Positions 6,513 through 14,288 of a DNA stretch of 14,948 nucleotides are shown piece by piece. The stretch is from an uncultured Phascolarctobacterium sp. GTDB lineage: Bacteria; Bacillota; Negativicutes; Acidaminococcales; Acidaminococcaceae. Position 1 is the stretch's first letter; each line of letters opens with the position of its first letter. The translations under genes were made by a program, and so were the position numbers. Location of the stretch: contig USBG01000032.1 of assembly GCA_900552855.1 (NCBI GenBank), positions 1 to 14,948 on the forward strand, read 5' to 3'. The notes below the pieces were generated by a model that searched no databases, had not been told where the DNA came from, and saw only the letters and a program-made list of their open reading frames with translations.

Positions 6513-7454
6513 ATGAGTTTAAAAAATAAAGATTTAATATCCATTCATGATTTATCTGTAGGTGAGGTTGCAACAATTCTGGATGTTTCCAGAAAGCTGA
6601 AAAATATGCAGAAGAAAGGAATTCCTCACGAATACCTGCGTGGTAAAACCTTAGCAATGCTTTTTTCTAAGGCATCCACACGTACTAGAGTTTCCTTTGA
6701 GGTAGGATTTCATCAGCTTGGTGGTCATGCGTTGTATTTAAATGATGCTGTAACACAATTAGGACGTGGAGAACCAATTCGTGATACTGCTCGTGTGCTG
6801 TCTCGCTTTGTAGATGGCATTATGATTCGTACATTTTCTCATGACTCTGTTATTGAGTTGGCAGAATATGCTGATGTGCCTGTTATTAATGGCTTAACAG
6901 ATTTGCTGCATCCTTGTCAGGCTCTAACGGATATGTTTACTATTGAAGAAAAGCTTAAGGTATTGAAGGGACGTAAGCTAGTTTATGTAGGTGATGGTAA
7001 TAATATGGCTCACTCCTTGATGTTTGCTTGCGCCAAGGTAGGTATGAATATGGTTTGTGCTAGCCCTAAGGGCTATGAGCCTAATCCAGAAATCCTTAAG
7101 CTGGCTCAAGAGGATGCTTTGCTGACAGGCTGCTCAATCACTGTAGATGAAGACATGTTCCGTGCCGCTAAGGATGCGGATGTACTTTATACTGATGTAT
7201 GGACTAGTATGGGTGAAGAGGCTGAGCGCGAAGTCCGCTTCCAGGCCTTGCATAATTACCAGATTAATGCGGAGCTTTTAGCTGAGGCGCGCTCTGAAGC
7301 CCTTGTGCTGCATTGCTTGCCTGCACATCGTGGTGAAGAAATTACTGAGGAGGTTTTAGAGGGACCGCAATCAGTAGTTTTTGATGAGGCAGAAAACCGC
7401 CTGCACGTGCAAAAGGCTATCATGGCTCTGCTTATGGGAGATGACGTGCTTTAA
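6513..7454 (+). CDS. argF: Ornithine carbamoyltransferase
   Basis: ArgF joins ornithine and carbamoyl phosphate to form citrulline. The 313 residues carry the carbamoyl-phosphate motif SKASTRTRVSFE (STRTR, 55-59), HPCQALTD at 133-140, the ornithine loop DVWTSMGEE (228-236) and the catalytic-cysteine motif HCLPAHRGEE (267-276). The SMG loop identifies ornithine rather than aspartate carbamoyltransferase. Catabolic arcB can look similar, but the neighbours are all biosynthetic and no arcA or arcC is present. The start follows TGAGGGGA, the same kind of ribosome binding site as at argJ and argB. It ends the first arginine unit. The likely terminator is 330 bases downstream. Confidence 0.96.
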   Translation: MSLKNKDLISIHDLSVGEVATILDVSRKLKNMQKKGIPHEYLRGKTLAMLFSKASTRTRVSFEVGFHQLGGHALYLNDAVTQLGRGEPIRDTARVLSRFVDGIMIRTFSHDSVIELAEYADVPVINGLTDLLHPCQALTDMFTIEEKLKVLKGRKLVYVGDGNNMAHSLMFACAKVGMNMVCASPKGYEPNPEILKLAQEDALLTGCSITVDEDMFRAAKDADVLYTDVWTSMGEEAEREVRFQALHNYQINAELLAEARSEALVLHCLPAHRGEEITEEVLEGPQSVVFDEAENRLHVQKAIMALLMGDDVL

Positions 7455-7783
7455 GTCATCGTAGTGACTGCTTAATGCTGTTATAGTATGATGCTGTTGC
7501 CATGGAAATCCTGGCGTAAAACTGATGGTAATGTACGACTGATTCTTACGCCTTGCAGAATGCAGATTACAATCTGGTAGTGGTGTATAGTTGATGAAGA
7601 TTGCTATTTGAAGGCTACTGAACTGGTGTTACTGTAGTTTGACTGCCTACTGCTGTAAAAGCTTGGCTTAAATAAGGTGTTTTGCATACGTGACTGCTGT
7701 ATATTGCTTATATTAATGCATACAAGAATGAATATACAGTATAAATAAACAGAAAAACTGCTAATAATTATTAGTGATATAGT
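7455..7783. other. Gene-free stretch between argF and its terminator
   Basis: No convincing gene was found on either strand. The stretch holds a weak AGTCA/TGACT hairpin right at the argF stop, without a T-run. It also holds GGCGTAA/TTACGCC arms at 7513-7519 and 7546-7552, and CAGATT/AATCTG at 7563-7576. A further perfect 9-bp inverted repeat, CTGTATATT/AATATACAG, lies at 7697-7705 and 7731-7739. The heptamer TGACTGC occurs at 7465, 7640 and 7691. This could be a structured 3' untranslated region or the eroded remains of a lost gene. Confidence 0.45.
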
Positions 7784-7822
7784 AAAAAGACTGAGGAGAT
7801 AAATTCTCTTCAGTCTTTTTTA
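7784..7822 (+). terminator. Intrinsic terminator after the argCJBDF unit
   Basis: AAAAAGACTGA pairs with TCAGTCTTTTT, and the stem continues through one G-T wobble into GAGA/TCTC, closing a five-base loop. The stem ends in a run of T. Because it starts with a run of A, it could also work on the opposite strand. It separates the argF transcript from the argG promoter. Confidence 0.85.
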
Positions 7823-7980
7823 TTTGAGGATTTTTCAGAAAATTTACGTATACAATAGACAAAAGTACAGTAAAATACTATAAATACACTACAATAATCC
7901 GTGAATAAGGCGTATATAGAGTGCTAAATAGATAATTACAGAAAAAATTCAAAAAAATACAGATATTTTTTAAAATGGGG

Positions 7981-8009
7981 TTGGCAAATCAAAAACACTG
8001 TGTTATAAT
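7981..8009 (+). promoter_or_regulatory. Promoter of the argGH unit
   Basis: TTGGCA (7981-7986), a 17-base spacer and a perfect TATAAT (8004-8009) make a near-consensus vegetative promoter. The expected start near 8016 gives a leader of about 75 bases. That leader contains a CACGAC / GTCGTG stem (8032-8037 with 8060-8065) and the GAGGAGG ribosome binding site. The 159 bases before the promoter (7823-7980) are AT-rich and hold no recognisable gene. Confidence 0.8.
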
Positions 8010-8035
8010 ACATAATCAATGAAACATTATTCACG
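7997..8035. promoter_or_regulatory. Tandem ARG boxes (ArgR operator) of argGH
   Basis: The core TGTGTTATAATACA (7999-8012) matches 7 of 10 fixed positions of TGAAT-wwww-ATTCA. TGAAACATTATTCA (8020-8033) matches 9 of 10. The two 18-bp boxes (7997-8014 and 8018-8035) are 3 bp apart, exactly as at argC. They cover the -10 and the transcription start. The second box is the best match in the window and makes ArgR control of argGH likely. Confidence 0.72.
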
Positions 8036-8092
8036 ACATGTAGAAAAAATATACAAAAAGTCGTGCGAAGGGCAAATGAGGAGGATATTATT

Positions 8093-9313
8093 ATGAAGAA
8101 AGAAGATATTAAAAAAGTTGTACTTGCATATTCCGGTGGTCTGGACACTTCCATTATCATTCCGTGGCTGAAGGAAAACTACAATAATTGTGAGGTTATC
8201 GCTGTTACTGCTGACCTTGGCCAAGGTGATGAGCTGGTTCCTGTACATGACAAAGCACTTAAATCCGGTGCTAGCAAATGCTATATTCTGGATTTAAAGG
8301 AAGAATTTATTGCTGACTATGTATGGCCCACTGTTAAAGCTGGCGCTGTTTATGAAAAAAAATATTTGCTGGGTACTTCCTTTGCACGTCCGCTGATTGC
8401 AAAAAAATTAGTTGAGATTGCAGAAAATGAAGGTGCTGACGCTATTGCTCATGGTGCAACCGGCAAAGGCAATGACCAAGTACGTTTTGAGCTGTCTGTA
8501 AAGGCACTTGCTCCTGACATCGCAATTATTGCTCCTTGGAGAGAGTGGAGCATTCGTTCCAGAGACGAGGCAATTGATTTTGCTGCTGCTCATAACATCC
8601 CTGTTCCTGTAACTCATGACCATGACTACTCCATGGATAGAAATATGTGGCACTTAAGCCATGAAGGCTCCGACCTGGAGGATCCGTGGAACGCTCCTAA
8701 GGATGAGCTGTTTATCGTAACCAATATTCCTGAAAAAGCTCCTGATCAAAAGGAATATGTTGAATTAGAGTTTGTTGAAGGTGTTCCCGTTGCTGTCAAT
8801 GGCGAAAAAATGAGCCCTGCAACCATCGTAGAAACTTTGAACGAGATTGGCATCAGAAATGGCGTTGGTATTACCGATATGGTAGAAGATAGACTTGTTG
8901 GTATGAAATCTCGTGGCGTATATGAAAATCCTGCTGGCGCAATCATTTACTATGCTCATAATGAGCTGGAAAACTTGTGCCTGGATAGAGCAACCCAAAG
9001 CTTTAAGCAAATGGTTGGTATTCGTTACTCTGAACTGGTATATGATGGTATGTGGTTCAGCCCCCTGCGTGAGGCATTGGATAGCTTTGTTAATGAAACC
9101 CAAAAAACTGTTACTGGTGTTGTAAGATTGAAGCTGTACAAAGGCAATATCATCAGCGCCGGCTCCAAATCCCCGTATTCCCTCTATAGTCAAGAGTATG
9201 TAACCTTTGGCGAGGATGAAGTTTATAATCAAGCTGACGCAACCGGCTTTATCAACCTCTTTGGCCTGCCTCTGAAGGTTAGAGCCTTAATGAAGAAGGG
9301 CAGCCTGAAATAA
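8093..9313 (+). CDS. argG: Argininosuccinate synthase
   Basis: ArgG condenses citrulline with aspartate, using ATP, to argininosuccinate. From the ATG at 8093 the protein has 406 residues, the usual length. The N-type ATP pyrophosphatase P-loop is AYSGGLDTS (12-20). YLLGTSFARP (91-100) and GATGKGNDQVRFE (121-133) are the citrulline/aspartate-binding strings of type 1 ArgG. A start at GTG 8063 would add ten residues, but these are encoded by the leader that contains GAGGAGG, so 8093 is chosen. Codon choice shifts here toward TCC, GAC, AAA and CTG compared with argC-argF, suggesting selection for high expression. It has its own promoter and ARG boxes. Confidence 0.97.
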   Translation: MKKEDIKKVVLAYSGGLDTSIIIPWLKENYNNCEVIAVTADLGQGDELVPVHDKALKSGASKCYILDLKEEFIADYVWPTVKAGAVYEKKYLLGTSFARPLIAKKLVEIAENEGADAIAHGATGKGNDQVRFELSVKALAPDIAIIAPWREWSIRSRDEAIDFAAAHNIPVPVTHDHDYSMDRNMWHLSHEGSDLEDPWNAPKDELFIVTNIPEKAPDQKEYVELEFVEGVPVAVNGEKMSPATIVETLNEIGIRNGVGITDMVEDRLVGMKSRGVYENPAGAIIYYAHNELENLCLDRATQSFKQMVGIRYSELVYDGMWFSPLREALDSFVNETQKTVTGVVRLKLYKGNIISAGSKSPYSLYSQEYVTFGEDEVYNQADATGFINLFGLPLKVRALMKKGSLK

Positions 9314-10725
9314 TGGCTAAGCTTTGGGGCGGTCGTTTCAGTAAAAATACTAACGAGCTTGTGGACGCGTTTAACGCGTCCATTGAGTTTGATAAACGTT
9401 TATATCATGAGGATATCCGTGGCAGCATTGCTCATGCTAAAATGCTTGCCAAATGCGGTATCATCCCGGCAGAAGACGGGGAAAAGATTGTTGCCGGACT
9501 GCAGGATATTTTGAAGGATATCGAGGCAGGGAATTTTGCCTTTGAGGTTGCGTTAGAAGATATCCATATGAACGTTGAAGCTAGACTTACCGAGCGTATT
9601 GGCTCTGCTGGCGCTCGTTTGCATACCGCACGTAGCCGTAACGACCAGGTTGCTTTGGATATGCATATGTATATGAAGCGCGAGGTAACTGAAATTGCCG
9701 AGCTGCTGCTTAATTTTGAAAAGGCTTTGCTGAGCGTGGCCAAGGAGCATGAAAAAACCTTAATGCCTGGATACACTCATTTGCAAAGAGCACAACCGAT
9801 TACCTTTGCACACCATCTGCTGGCATACTTTAATATGCTGCAACGTGACTTCCGTCGTTTAATGGGTGTATGGGAGGGTGCAGATATTATGCCTTTGGGT
9901 GCAGGCGCCATTGCAGGCACCACCTTTCCAATTGACCGTTTCTATGTAGCGGAGCAGTTGAATTTTGGCAAGGTATATGGCAATAGTATGGACGCTGTTA
10001 GTGACCGTGACTATGTTATTGAGTTTCTTTCCTTTGCTTCCATGCTGATGATGCATTTAAGCCGTCTCAGTGAGGAATTCTGCCTGTGGAGCAGTACAGA
10101 ATTTGGCTTTATTGAGCTGGATGATGGCTTTGCAACTGGCTCCTCCATGATGCCACAAAAGAAAAATCCTGATATTGCTGAGCTGGTGCGTGGCAAAACA
10201 GGACGTGTTTATGGACATCTGCAGGCAATGCTTGTTACTGCTAAGGGCTTGCCTCTTACCTACAACAAGGATTTGCAGGAGGATAAGGAAGGCTTGTTTG
10301 ATGCCATTGATACCATCAAATTCAGCTTGGCAGTATATCGCGATATGATTTTGACTATGACTGTAAATGTGGACAAGATGCAGCAGGCTGTAAGCAAGGA
10401 CTTCTCCAATGCTACAGATTTAGCTGATTATTTAGTGCGTAAGGGCTTGCCCTTCCGTCAGGCCCATGAAGTTGTAGGTAAATGCGTTGCCTATGCTATT
10501 TTGAATGGTAAATTCCTGCCTGAAATCTCCATTGATGAGTACAAGGAATTCTCTGATTTATTTGAAGAGGATTTGTTGGAAGCACTTAAGCCGGAAAACT
10601 GTGTTGCTGCACGTAAATCCTATGGTGGACCTGCCTTTACTGAAAACGAAAAGCAATTTGCCATCGGTAACAAGGTGCTTTTTGAGCAGGAAGAAAAGCT
10701 GAACGAGCTGAAGGAAAAATTATAA
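9313..10725 (+). CDS. argH: Argininosuccinate lyase
   Basis: ArgH splits argininosuccinate into arginine and fumarate, the final step. The 470-residue protein belongs to the fumarase/aspartase superfamily. It shows the N-terminal LWGGRFS, TARSRNDQVALD (106-117), GYTHLQRAQP (153-162) with the conserved His156, and the superfamily signature GSSMMPQKKNPD (276-287), whose flexible serine (Ser277 or Ser278) is catalytic. The start codon shares one base with the argG stop (TAATG), so the two genes are translationally coupled. There is no separate strong ribosome binding site beyond the end of argG. A clear terminator follows 26 bases after the stop. Confidence 0.97.
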   Translation: MAKLWGGRFSKNTNELVDAFNASIEFDKRLYHEDIRGSIAHAKMLAKCGIIPAEDGEKIVAGLQDILKDIEAGNFAFEVALEDIHMNVEARLTERIGSAGARLHTARSRNDQVALDMHMYMKREVTEIAELLLNFEKALLSVAKEHEKTLMPGYTHLQRAQPITFAHHLLAYFNMLQRDFRRLMGVWEGADIMPLGAGAIAGTTFPIDRFYVAEQLNFGKVYGNSMDAVSDRDYVIEFLSFASMLMMHLSRLSEEFCLWSSTEFGFIELDDGFATGSSMMPQKKNPDIAELVRGKTGRVYGHLQAMLVTAKGLPLTYNKDLQEDKEGLFDAIDTIKFSLAVYRDMILTMTVNVDKMQQAVSKDFSNATDLADYLVRKGLPFRQAHEVVGKCVAYAILNGKFLPEISIDEYKEFSDLFEEDLLEALKPENCVAARKSYGGPAFTENEKQFAIGNKVLFEQEEKLNELKEKL

Positions 10726-10751
10726 TTTGTAAAAGCATAGCTTGCTATTTT

Positions 10752-10786
10752 AGGACTGTCTGAAATATGGCAGTCCTTTTTGTTTT
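10752..10786 (+). terminator. Intrinsic terminator after argH
   Basis: A nine-pair stem, AGGACTGTC with GGCAGTCCT (one T-G wobble), encloses an eight-base loop and runs into TTTTTGTTTT. It cleanly separates the argGH unit from the cdaA promoter. Confidence 0.92.
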
Positions 10787-10834
10787 GCTCTCTAACATTA
10801 TTTCACTAACTTGTCATTTCGTTTGGCAAATTTG

Positions 10835-10843
10835 TGATATAAT
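10835..10843 (+). promoter_or_regulatory. Extended -10 promoter of the cdaA unit
   Basis: TGATATAAT is a perfect extended -10 (TGn plus TATAAT at 10838-10843). No good -35 lies at 17 bases; TTGTCA is present but at 21 bases. Transcription would begin near 10850, about 35 bases before the cdaA start. No riboswitch or operator was seen in this short leader. Confidence 0.6.
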
Positions 10844-10884
10844 GTAAAGTAGCCTAGTGTTATTTTTTTAGAGAAAAGTTGGTG

Positions 10885-11721
10885 ATGTTTTTGTTTATTC
10901 AACTCCAGGGGCTTATTAGCTCTATTACTATTTTGGATGTTATTGATATAGTTGTTGTAGCATACTTTTTGTATCGTGTGTACCTAATGCTGAAGAACAC
11001 TCATGCAGCAACTCTGTTCAAGGGTCTCATGGTGCTGGCATTGTTTATGATTATTTGCCGCAGCATGAATCTGCACGTTATTAGCTGGCTGCTGGAAAAA
11101 AGTATGACCATTATTATGGTTGCCCTGCCCGTTGTCTTTCAGCCGGAGCTGCGTCGTGCACTGGAGCAGATAGGTCGTGGCAGGCTGTTCCACAAGCGCA
11201 GTGAGCTGGATGAGCAGGAATTAGAGGACATGCTAGACAATGTAGCAGATGCTGCCAGAATCATGGGCAAAAATAAGGTTGGTGCCTTAATAGTATTTGA
11301 ACGTAATTCTGGTTTGGCTGAGCGTATTGAAACAGGTGTTGCTATTGATGGCTTGGTAAGCTCTGGCCTTTTGCAAAATATTTTCGTAAAAGATACACCT
11401 TTACATGATGGCGCAGTAATTGTTCGTGGTAACCGCGTTATGGCTGCCTGCTGTTTATTACCATTGACAGAGAATCGCAATCTTAGTCAGGAGTTAGGAA
11501 CTCGTCACAGAGCTGCAATTGGTCTTTCTGAACAGTCAGATGCAGTAATTGTTGTAGTCAGCGAAGAGACAGGTACAATCTCTGTAGCTCGTAATGGTGA
11601 GATTATGCGTTATTTGACAGTGGATGATGTAAAGGAGATTTTGCGTAAATCTATTTATCAGCCTCATAAAAGTACTACCTGGATTGAGAAAATTAAAAGC
11701 TTGCGAGGTGATGACCAATGA
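10885..11721 (+). CDS. cdaA: Diadenylate cyclase (c-di-AMP synthase)
   Basis: CdaA makes the second messenger c-di-AMP from two ATP. From the ATG at 10885 it has 278 residues, close to the family norm of about 273. The first 85 or so residues contain three hydrophobic segments that anchor it in the membrane. The DAC domain covers about 95-240 with the two catalytic motifs, LHDGAVIVRGN (DGA at 175-177) and GTRHRAAIGLSE (RHR at 207-209). Codons for TTG (10879) and GTG (10882) lie just before the ATG and in frame; the ATG is preferred because GAGAAAAG is then six bases away. cdaR follows with an ATGA overlap. c-di-AMP controls potassium and osmolyte transport and wall homeostasis in Bacillota. 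Confidence 0.95.
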   Translation: MFLFIQLQGLISSITILDVIDIVVVAYFLYRVYLMLKNTHAATLFKGLMVLALFMIICRSMNLHVISWLLEKSMTIIMVALPVVFQPELRRALEQIGRGRLFHKRSELDEQELEDMLDNVADAARIMGKNKVGALIVFERNSGLAERIETGVAIDGLVSSGLLQNIFVKDTPLHDGAVIVRGNRVMAACCLLPLTENRNLSQELGTRHRAAIGLSEQSDAVIVVVSEETGTISVARNGEIMRYLTVDDVKEILRKSIYQPHKSTTWIEKIKSLRGDDQ

Positions 11722-12665
11722 AATGGTTAGAGGATTTGCTGCAAAAGGAAAATCTTTTGGCGCGCATCATCTCTGTTATTGCTGCCTGCTGTTTATGGGT
11801 TTATGTTATGACTGACCAAAACCCTATTGTAGAACGCAGTGCAGACGTGCGCCTACAGCAAACAAATTTATCTGAAAATATGATGGTGTTTAATCTTCCT
11901 GATAGGGTTTTAGTCAAGGTGCGTGGCACTAGGACTAAGCTGATGGAGGGACTGGGAAATCATGTAACAGCAACTATTGACCTTAAAAATGTAACAGAGG
12001 GTCAGCAGAATATTCCTGTCATCGTAACCAGTACCGTAGGTGAGGTTATTGATGTAACTCCTCGTGAAATTGCTGTTTATGCTGATACCGTTAGCGAAAA
12101 GAATGTGCCTGTAGTTCCTAGGGTAGTTGGCGCTATGGCCAGCGATATGACGCTGGGTAACTGCATTATTAAGCCTGAGCAGGTTACCATTCGTGGTGCA
12201 ACTCATCGTATTGCCCGTGTTAACAAGGTTGTAGCTCCTGTTGATGTAAGCAATCATAACGATACCTTTGTAACTAATAGCGAGCTGGTGGCAGTAAGCG
12301 ACGATGGCTATGATATTCCCAATATGAAGATTACCCCTGAAAGCGTTATGGTTTCTGCAACTATGGTCAGCCAGATGATTACAGTTGACCTGCCGGTGAA
12401 GCTGATTACTGCCGGTGATATACCAGATGGTGTTGTTATAAGCAAGACAGAGGTTATTCCTGAGAAGGTACATCTGACAGCAGCTCCTTCTGTGCTGAAG
12501 AAGCTAGAATATATCAATACCAAGCCTGTTAATGTTTCTGGAATCACAGGAAGTGCTGTTATTGTGGCAGAGCTTGATTTACCTGAAAAAACTATTCCTG
12601 AAATGCGCAATGTGCAAATCAGATTTTCTGTAGAAAGGAAGTCTAATGAAGCTAAAGATAAATAA
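11718..12665 (+). CDS. cdaR: YbbR-repeat regulator of diadenylate cyclase
   Basis: CdaR is a membrane-anchored extracytoplasmic protein that binds CdaA and modulates its activity. Of the 315 residues, about 13-31 form one transmembrane helix (LLARIISVIAACCLWVYVM). The rest is beta-rich with roughly three YbbR-like repeats of about 80-90 residues (near 45-125, 130-215 and 220-305). Recurring strings of the type P-x-x-V-x-[VI]-[RS]-[GA]-x are visible, for example KPEQVTIRGA, TPESVMVSA and IPEKVHLTAA. The B. subtilis protein is longer with four repeats, so this is a short form. It overlaps cdaA by ATGA and the next gene by 20 bases, which points to coupled translation. Confidence 0.88.
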   Translation: MKWLEDLLQKENLLARIISVIAACCLWVYVMTDQNPIVERSADVRLQQTNLSENMMVFNLPDRVLVKVRGTRTKLMEGLGNHVTATIDLKNVTEGQQNIPVIVTSTVGEVIDVTPREIAVYADTVSEKNVPVVPRVVGAMASDMTLGNCIIKPEQVTIRGATHRIARVNKVVAPVDVSNHNDTFVTNSELVAVSDDGYDIPNMKITPESVMVSATMVSQMITVDLPVKLITAGDIPDGVVISKTEVIPEKVHLTAAPSVLKKLEYINTKPVNVSGITGSAVIVAELDLPEKTIPEMRNVQIRFSVERKSNEAKDK

Positions 12666-14247
12666 TGTACGTATTAGCCTGCAGCGTGAAAATACTTTAG
12701 AAAGAGCTTTAAGCAAGAAGCTTGGAGTAACTGAGGATGCGTTGGCCAATGTACGCATTTTGCGTAAGGCTGTAGATGCTCGTAAAAAGCAGGATGTATG
12801 CATCAATTACCATTTGGAGGCAGATGTTGACTTGCCTGGTAAAGTGGTTAACAGGCTGCTAAAGGACAAGGACGTTGATAAGGCGGAGAAAAAGCTACGC
12901 CTGCATCCTAAGCTTGGTGAAGCTCCAATGCCAGGCCGTCCTGTGGTTATTGGCGCAGGACCTGCAGGACTGGTTGCTGCCTTGCAGCTAGCTAAATATG
13001 GGTACAAGCCCTTGCTTTTGGAAAGAGGTAAGGCTGTGGCTCAGCGTGTTGATGATGTGCGGCGCTTTTGGCAGAATGGCGAGTTTAACCCTAACTCTAA
13101 TGTACAGTTTGGTGAGGGTGGCGCAGGAACATTTTCTGATGGTAAGCTGACTACCCGTGTTAATGACCCTGTAATGCAGGATATTTTGAAGCTGTTTGTA
13201 GATGCAGGTGCTCCCGAAAATATTCTGTGGGAGCATAAGCCCCATGTTGGTACTGATAAGCTTCGCGCTATGGTAACAGGTCTTAGTAAAGAAATTCGTG
13301 CTTTGGGTGGCGAAATCCGTTACGAAGCTCATGTTAAGGAGCTTATTATTAAAGATAATATGGTAGTTGGCGTAGAACTGGCTAATGGTGAGAAAATTGC
13401 CTCTGGAGCAGTAGTGCTGGCCTGTGGTCATAGTGCTCGCGATACCTATAAAATGCTGGCAGATAAGGGTGTAGGCATTACATCTAAGCCGTTTTCTATT
13501 GGTGTGCGTATCGAGCATCCACAGGAGCTGATAGATAAAGCTCAGTATGGTGATTTTGCAGGGCATCCACTTTTGGGTGCAGCAGATTATGCACTTGTTT
13601 ATCACACCCCTGATAAAAGCAGGACAGCATATTCCTTCTGCATGTGTCCTGGTGGCTTGGTGGTTGCTGCAGCCTCTGAGGCTGGTGGTGTAGTTGTTAA
13701 TGGTATGAGTATGTACAAGCGCGATAGTGGCGTGGCTAATAGCGCCTTGGTTGTGGGCGTAAGCAGTGCTGACTTTGGCAACGACCCGCTGGCTGGCGTA
13801 GAGTTTCAACGCAGATATGAACAGCTTGCCTTTGCTGCAGGTGGAAGAAATTATCACGCTCCTGCGCAAAACTTTGACAGCTTTTTAAAGAGAAGTACTC
13901 CTTCTCTGGAAAGCCTGACAGGTGGAACCTATCGCCCTGGTCTTACTCCCTGCAATTTAGATACAGTTTTGCCTGCCTATGTAACAGACACACTGCGAGC
14001 AGGTATTACTAGCTTCGGCATGAAGCTTAAGGGCTATGCTGATGGTGGTGCACTGTTGACAGGCGTTGAGACCAGAACATCTGCTCCTGTACGTATTGAC
14101 CGCAGTCGTGAAACTTATGTTTCTGTAACACATGACCTGCTCTATCCCTGTGGTGAAGGTGCAGGCTATGCCGGTGGTATTATGAGTGCTGCCCTCGATG
14201 GCTACCATATTGCCTGGGCAATAATGCAGCGCTTTAAAGCTATGTAA
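12646..14247 (+). CDS. FAD-dependent dehydrogenase of the COG2509 type
   Basis: This 533-residue flavoprotein has no established substrate. An N-terminal region of about 95 residues (a small alpha/beta domain typical of this family) precedes the FAD Rossmann motif VVIGAGPAGLVAALQLAKYG (100-119; GxGxxG at 103-108), followed by the ribose-binding acid in LLLERG. Further family strings are NVQFGEGGAGTFSDGKLTTR, VVLACGHSARDTY, SIGVRIEHPQ, FCMCPGG and, near the C-terminus, PCGEGAGYAGGIMSAALDG. The last is the second FAD-contact motif. There is no signal peptide, so it is cytoplasmic. It starts inside cdaR (20-base overlap), with AAAGGAAG before the ATG, and ends 41 bases before glmM. This suggests co-expression with c-di-AMP and glucosamine-phosphate metabolism, but its role is unknown. 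Confidence 0.85.
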   Translation: MKLKINNVRISLQRENTLERALSKKLGVTEDALANVRILRKAVDARKKQDVCINYHLEADVDLPGKVVNRLLKDKDVDKAEKKLRLHPKLGEAPMPGRPVVIGAGPAGLVAALQLAKYGYKPLLLERGKAVAQRVDDVRRFWQNGEFNPNSNVQFGEGGAGTFSDGKLTTRVNDPVMQDILKLFVDAGAPENILWEHKPHVGTDKLRAMVTGLSKEIRALGGEIRYEAHVKELIIKDNMVVGVELANGEKIASGAVVLACGHSARDTYKMLADKGVGITSKPFSIGVRIEHPQELIDKAQYGDFAGHPLLGAADYALVYHTPDKSRTAYSFCMCPGGLVVAAASEAGGVVVNGMSMYKRDSGVANSALVVGVSSADFGNDPLAGVEFQRRYEQLAFAAGGRNYHAPAQNFDSFLKRSTPSLESLTGGTYRPGLTPCNLDTVLPAYVTDTLRAGITSFGMKLKGYADGGALLTGVETRTSAPVRIDRSRETYVSVTHDLLYPCGEGAGYAGGIMSAALDGYHIAWAIMQRFKAM

Positions 14248-14288
14248 AATAGATATTTTATAGAAGATATTCTTTAGGAGGAATTGAA

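Noticed and set aside
7480..7580. 30-codon frame starting MMLLPWKSW after argF
   Set aside because: There is no ribosome binding site, no recognisable similarity, and it is short enough to be chance.
7697..7745. Second promoter/operator (CTGTATATT...AATATACAG with TATAAA) after argF
   Set aside because: The -35 candidate is poor and the only following element is the terminator at 7784, so there is nothing to transcribe. Kept only as an inverted repeat in the spacer description.
11910..12473. 187-codon open frame on the minus strand inside cdaR
   Set aside because: It is antisense to cdaR, with no motif and a composition typical of a shadow frame.
12988..13869. 293-codon open frame on the minus strand inside the flavoprotein gene
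   Set aside because: It is fully antisense to a well-supported gene, has an odd composition rich in Thr, Ile, His, Asn and Cys, no recognisable domain and no fitting ribosome binding site.
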